64,000 nucleotides of DNA from Motiliproteus sp. MSK22-1 (GCF_001968815.1 NZ_MIEQ01000073.1:1-64000); one strand, 5' to 3'; positions 43,250 through 52,208 are shown, numbered from the stretch's first letter. A program made the numbers and translations. The notes: generated from the letters alone by a model not told the origin.

Positions 43250-43678
43250 TTAGAATCCAAATTGCTTCATTACTTCCCTGCTACTCAACTCAACCGTAGC
43301 CAACGCCTGGTAACTGTCAGCTTCCGCCTGGCTAATGTAGCCATCCATATAGGCTTCTTTCATTTTTTCTTGCAGTTTCTCGCTGTATTTCGCACTGGAT
43401 AACATGAAGAAAAGTTCTTCTCCTTGAGCTGGCCGCAATTGCTCCAATTGCTCCGAGGAGATATTCTGCCCTCCTGTTTTGTCCAGGTAAGCGATCACCT
43501 CCTGTCCAACATTCTGCGCATTTAGCTGCTGACGTAGTTCCAGTACTTCATTAAAACGGAGGTTTTTGTGTGGATCTACGTTTGCCAGTAACACAATCAC
43601 AATAACTGGCAACGCCAGCAGACCAGCGTACCAATATAGCTTTAACCGAAAATCATTGAGTTCCGCCTGTTCGTTCAT
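43250..43678 (-). CDS. membrane-anchored protein of unknown function
   Basis: 142-residue protein that I do not recognise. One membrane helix near the N-terminus (YWYAGLLALPVIVIVLLANV, about 15-34) is followed by a helical, Gln/Glu-rich soluble part of about 105 residues, probably periplasmic. The ATG at 43678 has AGGG seven bases upstream; an in-frame start five codons earlier lacks one. It lies between the thiC riboswitch and divergent ilvY, with about 235 bases to ilvY, and seems to be a single gene. Short coiled segments (QLNAQNVGQEVIAYL, EKLQEKMKEAYMDGY) are visible. No catalytic motif was found. Confidence 0.65.
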   Translation of the reverse strand: MNEQAELNDFRLKLYWYAGLLALPVIVIVLLANVDPHKNLRFNEVLELRQQLNAQNVGQEVIAYLDKTGGQNISSEQLEQLRPAQGEELFFMLSSAKYSEKLQEKMKEAYMDGYISQAEADSYQALATVELSSREVMKQFGF

Positions 43679-43913
43679 AGTAATTCCCTGCAATATTGAG
43701 CAAACCAGAAAATGGTTCCAGTGTTCAAGATGAGAATATTAAACACAAGAGAGGATTTGTTAAACACCTATATGTAAATCAATCAAACTCCTGCCTTCTG
43801 TTGCTTAAAATGATATATATATCGGGAAGTATTTCATATATCAAAACGACTCCTTAAACAACATCAGTAGTTCTACTTTAGGGTTGGACTTAAAAGTAAT
43901 GGTTGAGTGACAA

Positions 43914-44801
43914 ATGGATATCAGGCCCCTTAAGCAGTTTATCGCCCTCGCTGAAACTTTGCACTTTGGCCGTGCCAGTGAGATCTGCCATATCAGCCCC
44001 TCCACTCTCAGTCGCTGTATTAAGCAACTGGAAGACTCTCTGGATATAAAATTATTTGAAAGAGATAACCGTAGTGTTACTTTAACCCGGGAAGGAGCCT
44101 TGTTTTTACAGTATGCAAGGGATTCTCTGATGCAATGGGATGTTCTTCGCAATACCTTGCATGCCAAGAGCCAACAGCTACAAGGAGAGGTTAGTATTTT
44201 CTGTTCGGTCACTGCAAGCTACAGCTTTCTATATGATATCCTCAGTGAATTTCGGATAAACCACCCTCAAATAGAAATAAAGCTTCATACCGGAGACCAC
44301 GCTCGTGCAATTCCCCGAGTCATGGCTGGCGATGAAGACATATCAATTGCAGCACGACCCGATCAACTTCCTCACGGAATGGCCTTTAAACTAATAGCCG
44401 TATCCCCCCTGGTCTTTATCGCTCCGAAAGAGGGTTCCTCCCTATCCGAACTCACCCAATTACCTATCTCAGCAAACGATTGGGCTAATATCCCTATGAT
44501 TCTTTCAGAGGAAGGGCTTGCCCGTAAACGGGTGGACCGATGGTTTCGTGAGAAAAAGGTAAAGCCTCACATCTATGCACAGGTTGCCGGCCATGAAGCG
44601 ATTGTCAGTATGGTTAGCCTGGGTCTTGGGGTGGGAGTTGTGCCCAGCATTGTCCTGGATAACAGCCCATTAGCAGAAAACGTACAAATTCTGGATATCA
44701 AACCAACTTTAGAAGCTTATAAGGTCGGACTTTGCGCACAGGAAAAGAAACTTAAAAACCCTTTAATTCACGCACTTTGGTCACAGTTAAAAGATCGTTA
44801 G
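43914..44801 (+). CDS. ilvY: LysR family activator IlvY
   Basis: 295-residue LysR-type regulator, like E. coli IlvY (297), the acetohydroxy-acid-induced activator of ilvC. The match is specific: MDIRPLKQFIALAETLHFGRA with HISPSTLSRCIKQLED in the DNA-binding helix (about 1-60), then FCSVTASYSFLYDIL, the EIKLHTGDHARAI inducer-domain block, YAQVAGHEAIVSMVSLGLGV and the C-terminal GLCAQEKKL. In E. coli ilvY is divergent from ilvC. Here the divergent neighbour is an unknown membrane protein, and ilvC is not in the window. ATG at 43914 has GAG upstream. Confidence 0.9.
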   Translation: MDIRPLKQFIALAETLHFGRASEICHISPSTLSRCIKQLEDSLDIKLFERDNRSVTLTREGALFLQYARDSLMQWDVLRNTLHAKSQQLQGEVSIFCSVTASYSFLYDILSEFRINHPQIEIKLHTGDHARAIPRVMAGDEDISIAARPDQLPHGMAFKLIAVSPLVFIAPKEGSSLSELTQLPISANDWANIPMILSEEGLARKRVDRWFREKKVKPHIYAQVAGHEAIVSMVSLGLGVGVVPSIVLDNSPLAENVQILDIKPTLEAYKVGLCAQEKKLKNPLIHALWSQLKDR

Positions 44802-44825
44802 GGTTCTTAGGCATAAGAACCCTAA
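44798..44825. terminator. stem-loop at the end of ilvY
   Basis: Perfect 12-base stem (TTAGGGTTCTTA and complement) with a GGCA loop. The ilvY stop codon TAG lies inside the left arm. No T run follows, so it may instead protect the mRNA end or serve both strands. Confidence 0.55.
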
Positions 44826-44970
44826 TTGCCTGACTCCAATCACCACGATAAGATGTACAACGGTCTTATATTTCAGGACATGATTCAGATAGCCTGCAGG
44901 ATTCACTTCAGGGGTTACTATAAGGCCAGCGACTGAATCATAAACCCAGACGCTGGTCCGGTCTTAGCTG

Positions 44971-44990
44971 GTCTGGTATTGATACCAGAC
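44971..44990. terminator. stem-loop after the TRAP binding-protein gene
   Basis: Perfect nine-base stem GTCTGGTAT/ATACCAGAC with a two-base centre, six bases after the dctP-type stop (minus strand). No T run follows on the minus strand, so its action as a terminator is uncertain. Confidence 0.45.
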
Positions 44991-44995
44991 GGTTA

Positions 44996-46045
44996 TTAAC
45001 CGTAACGGTAAGGACGACCGGCTTTATCCATCGTTGCGTTATATTCCTTCAGGATTTTGACCACTCTGGCGCTTCGATCACTTTCTTCAGCAACCTCATC
45101 CCAGAACTTCAGCGCTTCAGCTTCGACCTTGGCCCACTCTTCATCAGGAATAGAAGTGAGCTCCAACTTACTACCAGCCGTTCTAAGTTTCGCTTCACCA
45201 CCCCAATACCAGTGCTGACGATAATAATGGGAGCTATCCATACAAAGACGGAACAGCGTCTTCAAATGATCCGGCAATTCCTCCCAACGTTCGGAATTGG
45301 CAAAAAATGAACCACACCATGCCCCTGAAATATTGTTGGTGAGGAAGTATTTGGTCACATCAGCCCAACCGACAGTGTAGTCCTCGGTAATACCCGACCA
45401 GGCAATACCATCCAGCTCACCGGTCTGCACCGCCACTTCAATATCTTCCCAAGGCAAAGTTACCGGAATCACACCGAAGCGCGACAGGAATCGACCCGCT
45501 GTTGGGAAGGTAAAGACACGCTTACCTTTGAGATCAGCAAGACTGCGAATGGGTTCCACTGTAGCAAAGTGGCAAGGATCCCAGGCACCGGCACTCAGCC
45601 ATTTAACACCTTCAACCTCATCATAGGCTTCTTCCCAGATTTCCTTTAGACCGTACTGATTGAACAAGACCGGGACATCAAGACTATAGCGGGTGCCAAA
45701 AGGAAAATAGCCACCAAATACTGATACATCAACCGGGGCTGCGATTGAATCATCATCAGACTGAACCGCATCAATTGTGCCTCGCTGCATAGCCCTGAAC
45801 AATTCGCCGGTAGGTACCAGCTGGTCCGCATAAAACAGCTCGATCTCCATCTCACCATTGGCCGCTTTATTAAAGGCATCAATAGCGGGTTTGATCACAT
45901 GCTCACCCAACGAAGGTCCTGCATAGGTTTGCAATCGCCACTTGATTGTCGACTTGGCATGGACAGCTGGAGCGCCCACTATTGCGGTTCCAGCCGCAAC
46001 ACCGGCAACACCTGCCTTTTTAAGGAAATCACGTCTATTAGTCAT
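44996..46045 (-). CDS. TRAP transporter substrate-binding protein (DctP family, TakP-like)
   Basis: 349-residue periplasmic binding protein. A twin-arginine signal is present (TNRRDFLKKAGVAG, cleavage about after PAVHA), unusual compared with Sec-exported DctP but common in the TakP/SmoM branch. The mature part opens IKWRLQTYAGPSLGEHVIKPAI and includes the conserved arginine region LADLKGKRVFTFPTAGRFLSRFG. TakP-like proteins bind 2-oxo acids. With ilvY and ilvIH on either side, a branched-chain or related 2-oxo acid is a plausible ligand, but this is inference. ATG at 46045 has GGAGAGA upstream. It is the last gene of the transporter set, 202 bases after the large permease. Confidence 0.88.
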   Translation of the reverse strand: MTNRRDFLKKAGVAGVAAGTAIVGAPAVHAKSTIKWRLQTYAGPSLGEHVIKPAIDAFNKAANGEMEIELFYADQLVPTGELFRAMQRGTIDAVQSDDDSIAAPVDVSVFGGYFPFGTRYSLDVPVLFNQYGLKEIWEEAYDEVEGVKWLSAGAWDPCHFATVEPIRSLADLKGKRVFTFPTAGRFLSRFGVIPVTLPWEDIEVAVQTGELDGIAWSGITEDYTVGWADVTKYFLTNNISGAWCGSFFANSERWEELPDHLKTLFRLCMDSSHYYRQHWYWGGEAKLRTAGSKLELTSIPDEEWAKVEAEALKFWDEVAEESDRSARVVKILKEYNATMDKAGRPYRYG

Positions 46046-46247
46046 TTTTATTCTCTCCGCTGACAACGATCCCGCTCGAAAGAGGTCGGGAATGGGTTCA
46101 GGTTATGTTAAAAAATAAACTGCTACAGCTTGGTTTTCATTATGCTCATTTCAGTAATATTGTGACTCCTCCATTGTTAGCCTGATCCAGGCCTGACTAT
46201 CTCGAATAGTTTCTTGAATAAGCTCTGAACACTTAGCCCTCTAAATC

Positions 46248-47570
46248 TTATCGAGCGTAAAAATTCTCCGGTAACCACAGTGCGATTTGCGGGAAAATCA
46301 TTACCAGAACAAGCGCAAGTACCATAATCATGACAAAAGGAATGACTGAACGGTAAATATCCACAAGTGTCACTTCGGGAGGAGCCATTGCCCGCATCAG
46401 GAAGAGGTTATATCCAAACGGTGGAGTCATATAAGCAACCTGACAGGTAATGGTGTAAAGAACGCCATACCAAACAAGATCAAATCCAAGGGCACCGACT
46501 AATGGGATGTACAAAGGAGCAACAATCACCAACATTGCTGTGTCGTCCAGAAAGGTACCCATAATCAGATAAGATAGCTGCATTAATATCAGGATTTCCC
46601 AAGGGCTCAATCCCAGGCGATCAACAAACAGGGCCTCAATGGCTTTGACTGCTCCGAGACCATCAAACACCGCACCAAAACACAATGCAGCTAAAATGAT
46701 CCACATAAACATGCAGGAAATTGCCAATGTCTTGCGTACGGTTTCTTCCAGGACTTTTCGATTCAGACGCTTTTTAACCAGAGCAGCAACAGTCGCCGCA
46801 ACCGCTCCAACGGCAGAACTCTCAACCAAACTGGTGACTCCCATCAGGAATAATCCAGTCATGGAGAAGAAAATGAACAGCGGAACAATACCGGCTTGCA
46901 ATAACCTGAGTTTCTCTCTCAAAGGAACATCTCGCTCTTCCTTTGACAGCGCAGGTCCCAAATCAGGTTGCAGCTTACACCGGATCACAACATAAAGAAC
47001 AAACAGCGTTGCCATCATCAAGCCGGGGAAAACCCCAGCCATCCATAACTGTCCAACCGGTTGACGTGCAATCATCCCGTAAAGGACTAGAACGACACTG
47101 GGTGGTACCAGTATCCCAAGAGAACTGCCCGCCTGTATGACGCCAGTAACCATAATCTTGTCATAGCCGCGTCTCAACAGTTCCGGCAGTGCGATACTGG
47201 CACCGATAGCCATACCAGCCACACTTAGGCCGTTCATCGCAGAGACAACAACCATCAGACCAATTGTTCCTATGGCTAAACCACCATTCAGCGGTCCCAT
47301 CCAAACATGAAACATATCGTACAGATCATCGGCAAGACCGGATTCCGACAACATATATCCCATATAGATAAATAGCGGCAATGTTAACAAGGGGTACCAC
47401 TTCATCAACTTGATTGCCGCACTGAAAGCGATCTCTGAACCACCGTCTCCCCATAGCAGCAGAGAAGCAACAACCGCAACGATGCCTATCGCCGCAAACA
47501 CCCGCTGTCCTGTCAATAACATCAGCATCATCGACGAGAACATCAATAGCGCGATAAGTTCATAGCTCAT
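46248..47570 (-). CDS. TRAP transporter large permease (DctM family)
   Basis: 440-residue inner-membrane permease with about 12-13 helices, the usual size for DctM. It carries the substrate with Na+ co-transport. Typical blocks are SLGILVPPSVVLVLYGMI, MGTFLDDTAMLVIVAPLYIP and TCQVAYMTPPFGYNLFLMR. Its ATG overlaps the stop of the small permease by four bases (ATGA). The binding-protein gene follows on the same strand. All three TRAP parts are therefore complete in one unit in the order Q-M-P. Confidence 0.93.
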   Translation of the reverse strand: MSYELIALLMFSSMMLMLLTGQRVFAAIGIVAVVASLLLWGDGGSEIAFSAAIKLMKWYPLLTLPLFIYMGYMLSESGLADDLYDMFHVWMGPLNGGLAIGTIGLMVVVSAMNGLSVAGMAIGASIALPELLRRGYDKIMVTGVIQAGSSLGILVPPSVVLVLYGMIARQPVGQLWMAGVFPGLMMATLFVLYVVIRCKLQPDLGPALSKEERDVPLREKLRLLQAGIVPLFIFFSMTGLFLMGVTSLVESSAVGAVAATVAALVKKRLNRKVLEETVRKTLAISCMFMWIILAALCFGAVFDGLGAVKAIEALFVDRLGLSPWEILILMQLSYLIMGTFLDDTAMLVIVAPLYIPLVGALGFDLVWYGVLYTITCQVAYMTPPFGYNLFLMRAMAPPEVTLVDIYRSVIPFVMIMVLALVLVMIFPQIALWLPENFYAR

Positions 47571-48073
47571 AATTCGCTCCCACGCAGCTTGGCAATATCC
47601 TTAAAGAACTCGGCGATGGCTTGCAGGAGCATGAGGAAAATACCGATACACATAATTATTTTGATGGGCGCCATATAAGGACGCCAGGATGAATAACTCC
47701 GCTCACCGTACTGGATCGCATACTCGGTACTGGAATAGCCGCCGTAGAGCAAAATACAAAGATAAAAAATAAGAAAAAGGACGGTAAATAGATCGACCCA
47801 AGCCTTGGTACTATCTCGCCAGGAGCCATACAGTAAATCCATGCGGACGTGAGCACCGAGCTGCAGCGAATAGGCACCACCCAGGATGAAATACCCCACC
47901 ATAAAGAACTGTGCAGTCTCTAATGTCCAGAGCGAGGGTAAGAAGAAAGTTTTAGTGATTGATGAATACAGCAAAATACCCATCATGGCGAAAATCATAT
48001 ACATGACAACGCGCCCGATGCGTCGATTTATCGCGTCGACGTAGCGCACATATAGCTTTATTGCATGGGGCAT
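47567..48073 (-). CDS. TRAP transporter small permease (DctQ family)
   Basis: 168-residue inner-membrane protein with four helices (about 23-43, 50-70, 88-110, 130-150), matching DctQ. It pairs with the large permease to form the membrane part of the transporter. The ATG at 48073 has AGGAGG four bases upstream; upstream in-frame codons are not needed. First gene of the transporter unit. Confidence 0.88.
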   Translation of the reverse strand: MPHAIKLYVRYVDAINRRIGRVVMYMIFAMMGILLYSSITKTFFLPSLWTLETAQFFMVGYFILGGAYSLQLGAHVRMDLLYGSWRDSTKAWVDLFTVLFLIFYLCILLYGGYSSTEYAIQYGERSYSSWRPYMAPIKIIMCIGIFLMLLQAIAEFFKDIAKLRGSEL

Positions 48074-48467
48074 GGCGCCTCCTGTTATTATTTCATTGAC
48101 TGAGCCCAGTAGGGGCAAGCTCCCTGTATGCCGATGACTTTACAAACCAATTAATCAGTCACAATAAGGCTGTTACGATTCCATTCAGAGCCCAGCCAAT
48201 TTATACCGGCTATGCAAACCGATACTAGGGGGAGGGAAAAAAACCTGCAAATACCATTAGTTACCCCGAAGGCCAACTATTAGAAATGTTAATAGTAGCA
48301 ATACTCTTGCACCAGATTGGCGCCTGGACGAACAGCGGTAGGGCACAACAGGAAATGGCAAATGTACCTGCCTCGGTTGCCAGTACTGTATAAAACCGAA
48401 AGCAACAGGAGCTGTTACGGGAAAGAAATCATGGTTCTGAGAAATTTCGTATCAACTTTAGCAGGCA
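48074..48467. other. intergenic region upstream of the TRAP genes
   Basis: About 390 bases without a supported gene, between the ilvIH terminator and the TRAP small-permease gene. It should carry the promoter of the transporter unit. No repeat, tRNA or leader peptide was noticed. Confidence 0.4.
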
Positions 48468-48468
48468 T

Positions 48469-48496
48469 AAAAAAACCGGTTGCGATAGGCAACCGG
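48469..48496 (-). terminator. rho-independent terminator of ilvIH
   Basis: Stem CCGGTTGC/GCAACCGG (48476-48483 with 48489-48496) around GATAG, followed on the minus strand by a seven-T run. It lies about 60 bases after the ilvH stop. Confidence 0.92.
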
Positions 48497-48558
48497 CTTA
48501 ATCAAAACATCGTTAATATATTTTAAGAAGGGATATCCCGTTGAAGATGATTATATAT

Positions 48559-49050
48559 TCAGAGGCTGAGTACTTTTTCACCACGGGATATACCGGACAC
48601 GCCGGTACGCACCACTTCCAGAATATTCACCGATTCAATGACTTCGATAAAAGCATCTAATTTATCACTGGAGCCCGTCAGCTGTACCGTATAAAACGAA
48701 GCAGAAACGTCAACGATCTGACCACGGAAGATCTCCACATTACGAACGATTTCCGCCCGCTGGTTACCCTGGGCCTTAACCTTAATTAGCATGAGCTCAC
48801 GCTCAATGTGATCACCTTCGGTAAGATCGACCAGCTTGACCACTTCGATCAGTTTATTCAGATGCTTGGTAATCTGCTCGATTACACGATCATTACCAAT
48901 AGTGGTCAGAGTCAAACGAGACAGGGTTTCGTCTTCTGTGGGGGCAACTGTCAATGACTCGATATTGTAATTACGCTGTGCGAACAGGCCAACAACGCGG
49001 GACAGAGCTCCGGCCTCGTTTTCCATCAATACAGAAATGATGTGACGCAT
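48559..49050 (-). CDS. ilvH: acetolactate synthase small (regulatory) subunit
   Basis: 163 residues, exactly the E. coli IlvH length. It regulates acetolactate synthase and confers valine feedback inhibition. The ACT domain opens MRHIISVLMENEAGALSRVV with GLFAQRNYNIESLTVAPTED, the valine-binding region. The C-terminal half contains EIFRGQIVDVSASFYTVQLTG. The ATG at 49050 is two bases after the ilvI stop, with GGAGAG inside the ilvI end, so the pair is coupled. Ends at a strong terminator. Confidence 0.96.
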   Translation of the reverse strand: MRHIISVLMENEAGALSRVVGLFAQRNYNIESLTVAPTEDETLSRLTLTTIGNDRVIEQITKHLNKLIEVVKLVDLTEGDHIERELMLIKVKAQGNQRAEIVRNVEIFRGQIVDVSASFYTVQLTGSSDKLDAFIEVIESVNILEVVRTGVSGISRGEKVLSL

Positions 49051-49052
49051 GG

Positions 49053-50774
49053 TTAAGTTCTCTCCGTCTTGCTTAGCCACATATCGCGCATAGATGCCTT
49101 AGGCACCTGCATCGGATACACATGTTCAAAAGGATCAACATGGACGTTGATAAACACCAATCGGTCTTTCATCGCAAACGCTTCTTTTAAACCACTTTCC
49201 AAATCTTCCAAACGCTTGATTTCAATACCAACGTGGCCATAGGATTCGGCTAGTTTCTTAAAATCTGGCAGAGATTCCATATAGGAAGAAGAGTGGCGAC
49301 TTTCGTAGTTCAAATCTTGCCACTGACGAACCATTCCCAACGATTGGTTATTGAGGCACAGAATTTTCACTGGCAGATTATATTGAGCACAGGTAGAAAG
49401 TTCCTGAATATTCATCTGGATACTACCTTCACCCGTAATACATACCACTTCTTCATCAGGGAAGTTCAGTTTTACACCCATTGCTGCCGGCAAGCCAAAA
49501 CCCATCGTTCCAAGACCGCCAGAGTTCAACCAACGCCGGGGCTTGTTAAACTTGTAGTATTGCGCGGCAAACATCTGGTGCTGACCAACATCAGAACAAA
49601 TATAAGCATCACCTTTAGTGATCCTGCAAAGAGCTTCAACGACCTGCTGAGGCTTCATCAACTCCGAATCATCAGTACGGTAGCGACCACCGTGACGGCC
49701 TCTCCACTCATCAATCTGCTGCCACCACGACTCATGAGCCTCTTCGTCCAACTCAATGGAACTTGCCTTAACCAGTTTCAGCATTTCATTCAGAACGGCA
49801 TCTAACGGACCGACAATAGGAACGTCAGCGGCGATAATTTTCGAAATTGATGAAGGATCTATATCAACATGAATGAGTTTTGCTGTAGGGCAGAACTTTT
49901 CAGTCGCATTGGTAATTCGATCATCCAGTCGAGACCCCAGGTTCAGGATTAAATCGCTGTGGTGCATTGCCAGGTTGGCTTCAACACTACCATGCATACC
50001 AGGCATCCCCAGGAACTGCTTGTCAGTACCAGGATAAGTGCCCAATCCCATCAACGTGTTAACCACGGGATATTTGAGTATTCGCGCTAATTCTGTCAGT
50101 TGCTCGGAGGCATTAGCGTGAATAACGCCTCCACCAGCCAATATGACAGGACGCTTTGCTTTCAACAGTAACTCAACTGCCTTTTTGATCTGGCCACTAT
50201 GTCCCCGGGTAACCGGATTGTAAGAACGCATCTTGATTGACTTGGGATAGCTGTACTCGTAACGTTCCGTAGGTGTAGTCATGTCTTTTGGGATATCGAC
50301 CACAACAGGTCCTGGACGACCAGATGAAGCAATATAGAATGCTTTTTTCAATATATGGGGAATCTCTTCTGGAGATTTCACGCTCATATTGTGCTTCACA
50401 ACAGGGCGGGTGATACCAACCATGTCACACTCCTGGAATGCATCTTCACCAATCAGATGACTCATGACCTGACCACTGATAACCACCATTGGAATTGAAT
50501 CCATATAGGCTGTTGCAATCCCCGTTACCGCATTGGTCGCGCCAGGGCCGGAGGTAACCAATACAACTCCAGGCTTTCCTGTAGCTCGAGCGTAAGCGTC
50601 AGCCATATGTGTTGCAGCCTGTTCATGGCGCACCAATATGTGCTCGATCTTCTCTTGCTGAAAAAGCGCATCATAAATATGCAGCAACGCGCCGCCCGGA
50701 TAGCCGTAGATGTATTCAACACCCTCGTCGGCCAAAGAGCGGGCAACCATATCTGCGCCGGAAAGTAATTCCAC
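49053..50774 (-). CDS. ilvI: acetolactate synthase large (catalytic) subunit
   Basis: 573-residue thiamine-diphosphate enzyme (E. coli IlvI 574). It makes acetolactate from two pyruvates, or acetohydroxybutyrate, the first common step to Val, Leu and Ile. The catalytic glutamate lies in [20 protein letters not shown], and the ThDP-binding motif is [24 protein letters not shown]-binding and central domains are complete. Start is GTG at 50774 with GAGGGTGAG upstream. It is preceded by a leader peptide and attenuator (51223-51459), so expression should respond to charging of Val, Leu and Ile tRNAs. Confidence 0.96.
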   Translation of the reverse strand: MELLSGADMVARSLADEGVEYIYGYPGGALLHIYDALFQQEKIEHILVRHEQAATHMADAYARATGKPGVVLVTSGPGATNAVTGIATAYMDSIPMVVISGQVMSHLIGEDAFQECDMVGITRPVVKHNMSVKSPEEIPHILKKAFYIASSGRPGPVVVDIPKDMTTPTERYEYSYPKSIKMRSYNPVTRGHSGQIKKAVELLLKAKRPVILAGGGVIHANASEQLTELARILKYPVVNTLMGLGTYPGTDKQFLGMPGMHGSVEANLAMHHSDLILNLGSRLDDRITNATEKFCPTAKLIHVDIDPSSISKIIAADVPIVGPLDAVLNEMLKLVKASSIELDEEAHESWWQQIDEWRGRHGGRYRTDDSELMKPQQVVEALCRITKGDAYICSDVGQHQMFAAQYYKFNKPRRWLNSGGLGTMGFGLPAAMGVKLNFPDEEVVCITGEGSIQMNIQELSTCAQYNLPVKILCLNNQSLGMVRQWQDLNYESRHSSSYMESLPDFKKLAESYGHVGIEIKRLEDLESGLKEAFAMKDRLVFINVHVDPFEHVYPMQVPKASMRDMWLSKTERT

Positions 50775-51222
50775 TTATCTCACCCTCAGTAATTTTTAGC
50801 GGGATAAATCCGCTGAACCAAAAAATTTCACAATGAATAGGAACGCGCTCACTCACTCTCAATAACTGGAAAGGTAATATTTTCCAGAAATCGAACAGCT
50901 AAACAGGTTCTGAAACCGCTTAACCAGGAGACAGCAAGACGTTCAGGGCGTACATCAGACATGGGTAATGCTCTTCAAAGCCGTCCGATCAATTGAGTGA
51001 AATAAGCTTCGGTGCAGCCTAAATCAGTAATGTAGCCGCCAGGGGTTTCCTATGCGAACTACTGCCGATAAACAAGGGCGCCAATTTTGACATCATCCCC
51101 CCTCTTGTTCAATACGCCCTCGGCCTTACTCGTCCTTTTCATCCTCCATACAACTTCTTTTTACACTTCCAAATCTATGGCCGAAAAGATTTCTACAATT
51201 CAGACACAAAAATCAGGCATAA
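50775..51222. other. long untranslated region between attenuator and ilvI
   Basis: About 450 bases, transcribed if the attenuator reads through, with no supported gene on either strand. This is longer than in known ilv attenuators, where the first gene follows closely. It may contain a second promoter; none was identified with confidence. Confidence 0.45.
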
Positions 51223-51248
51223 AAAAAGGAGGCATATGCCTCCTTTTT
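51223..51248 (-). terminator. attenuator terminator of ilvIH
   Basis: Perfect 13-base palindromic stem centred on GGCATATGCC, flanked by A/T pairs. On the minus strand GCCTCC is followed by a T run ending at 51221. It lies 16 bases after the leader-peptide stop codon. The other strand also ends in T5, so it could act both ways. Its left arm AGGCAT can pair instead with ATGCCT at the leader-peptide end. Confidence 0.8.
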
Positions 51249-51264
51249 CTCTGGACCGTCTGCG

Positions 51265-51399
51265 TTAGGCATTTACGCGATGACGGCCCTCGCTAATCAC
51301 CACTAGGACGACATCAACCAAAAGAGCAGACACAGCAGAACCTACCAGACGCTCTGCGCCCAGGCCTTGAAAAGCTGTGTTGTTGGTTAATTCAGTCAC
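51265..51399 (-). CDS. ilvIH leader peptide
   Basis: 44 codons from GTG at 51399 to TAA at 51265, too short to be listed as a normal gene. It encodes a run Leu-Leu-Val-Asp-Val-Val-Leu-Val-Val-Ile (about residues 26-35), with GTC GTC CTA GTG GTG ATT as consecutive codons, the mark of a branched-chain amino acid leader such as IvbL or IlvL. AGGG lies ten bases upstream of the GTG. Right after the control codons a hairpin can form (GGGCCGTC with GACGGTCC, inner GCGT/ACGC), and then the terminator at 51223-51248. Stalling at these codons would free ATGCCT to pair with AGGCAT and prevent termination. Confidence 0.8.
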   Translation of the reverse strand: MTELTNNTAFQGLGAERLVGSAVSALLVDVVLVVISEGRHRVNA

Positions 51400-51430
51400 T
51401 ACTTAAAATCCCTAGACAATTAATGCCCTA

Positions 51431-51459
51431 TCAATACGTGGAAAAACTTATTCTGTCAA
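51431..51459 (-). promoter_or_regulatory. ilvIH promoter upstream of the leader peptide
   Basis: Minus strand: perfect -35 TTGACA (51454-51459), 17-base spacer, -10 TATTGA (51431-51436, then T). Transcription would start near 51424, 25 bases before the leader-peptide start. Confidence 0.7.
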
Positions 51460-51525
51460 GCCGCCTATGCTCTTATTTAGGGTACTCTTAAGCGATCAGG
51501 CCGAATTTCAGGCAATAGGTAACTT

Positions 51526-51550
51526 GTTCATTGATAGTGTTCATTGATAG
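51526..51550. repeat. tandem 12-base direct repeat
   Basis: GTTCATTGATAG occurs twice (51526-51537 and 51539-51550) with a period of 13 bases. It lies about 70-90 bases upstream of the ilvIH -35 and 85-110 bases upstream of the divergent small gene at 51635, so it could be a regulator site or a chance duplication. Confidence 0.5.
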
Positions 51551-51634
51551 CGGCCGGATTAAGGAAATACTAGGGCAACCATAGATTCTGGTTTATATTA
51601 GGCTTAATAGACTGTTAACTTGAGAGGGAATGCA

Positions 51635-51901
51635 ATGACCGCCATCGATGTCCGAAATCGCGATCGCATCATTGAAGAGCTACGAATATTTATCAAGAAG
51701 GTTCTCATTGAACCGGAAATTGTTAATCAATCCTTAGCAATTACGCGGGAACTGATTGACGAAGAAGATGCAGATCATCTCATATCTCAGAAAATCAGCG
51801 ATACCACGAATATCAAAATCCCGGCAGAGCACAGCGACGCAGACACTTTATTTATTCAGTTGCTGAAAGAAGTGGTACGGGATGAGAAAGCACTTTATTA
51901 A
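51635..51901 (+). CDS. small acidic protein of unknown function
   Basis: 88-residue protein that I do not recognise. It is helical and acidic, with no signal peptide or membrane segment. Visible elements are the basic-acidic N-terminus RNRDRIIEELRIFIKKVLIE, a central acidic stretch ELIDEEDADHLI, and the C-terminal LFIQLLKEVVRDEKALY. The ATG at 51635 has GAGGG six bases upstream, a good site, which is the main argument that it is real. It is divergent from the ilvIH leader and about 300 bases before the sensory operon. A stem-loop (CCAGCG/CGCTGG, about 51922-51944) follows without a T run. Confidence 0.65.
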   Translation: MTAIDVRNRDRIIEELRIFIKKVLIEPEIVNQSLAITRELIDEEDADHLISQKISDTTNIKIPAEHSDADTLFIQLLKEVVRDEKALY

Positions 51902-52208
51902 AACCTTTTAAATTTAAAACACCAGCGACGCCATGCGCCGCTGGCAGTCACTCGGATACGACTGTATCGGGGATCTGTTTAACTTCATCCAGGAAAACAA
52001 GGCGCCATTTGTTCAATTTTTAAGCTTGGTCCAGACCACCTCAACCGCAGCAAACACTACATATCCTCCCCTTGTGCCTATCTTGAGCTAGTCTTAGGTA
52101 GATCTTCAACGTCTTTGTATGGCCGACAATATCAGGAAAAAACACAAACGAGTGTCATATAGACAACATGTGATTCAGCTTATTCCAATAACTGTGGAGG
52201 GTGGTGAC
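51902..52208. other. intergenic region upstream of the sensory operon
   Basis: About 305 bases. Apart from a stem-loop near 51922-51944 that may end the small gene, nothing specific was recognised. It should hold the promoter for the binding protein-kinase-cyclase operon. Confidence 0.4.

Noticed and set aside
48317-48526. 69-residue plus-strand frame before ilvH
   Set aside because: It runs through the ilvIH terminator and has no ribosome site or family resemblance.
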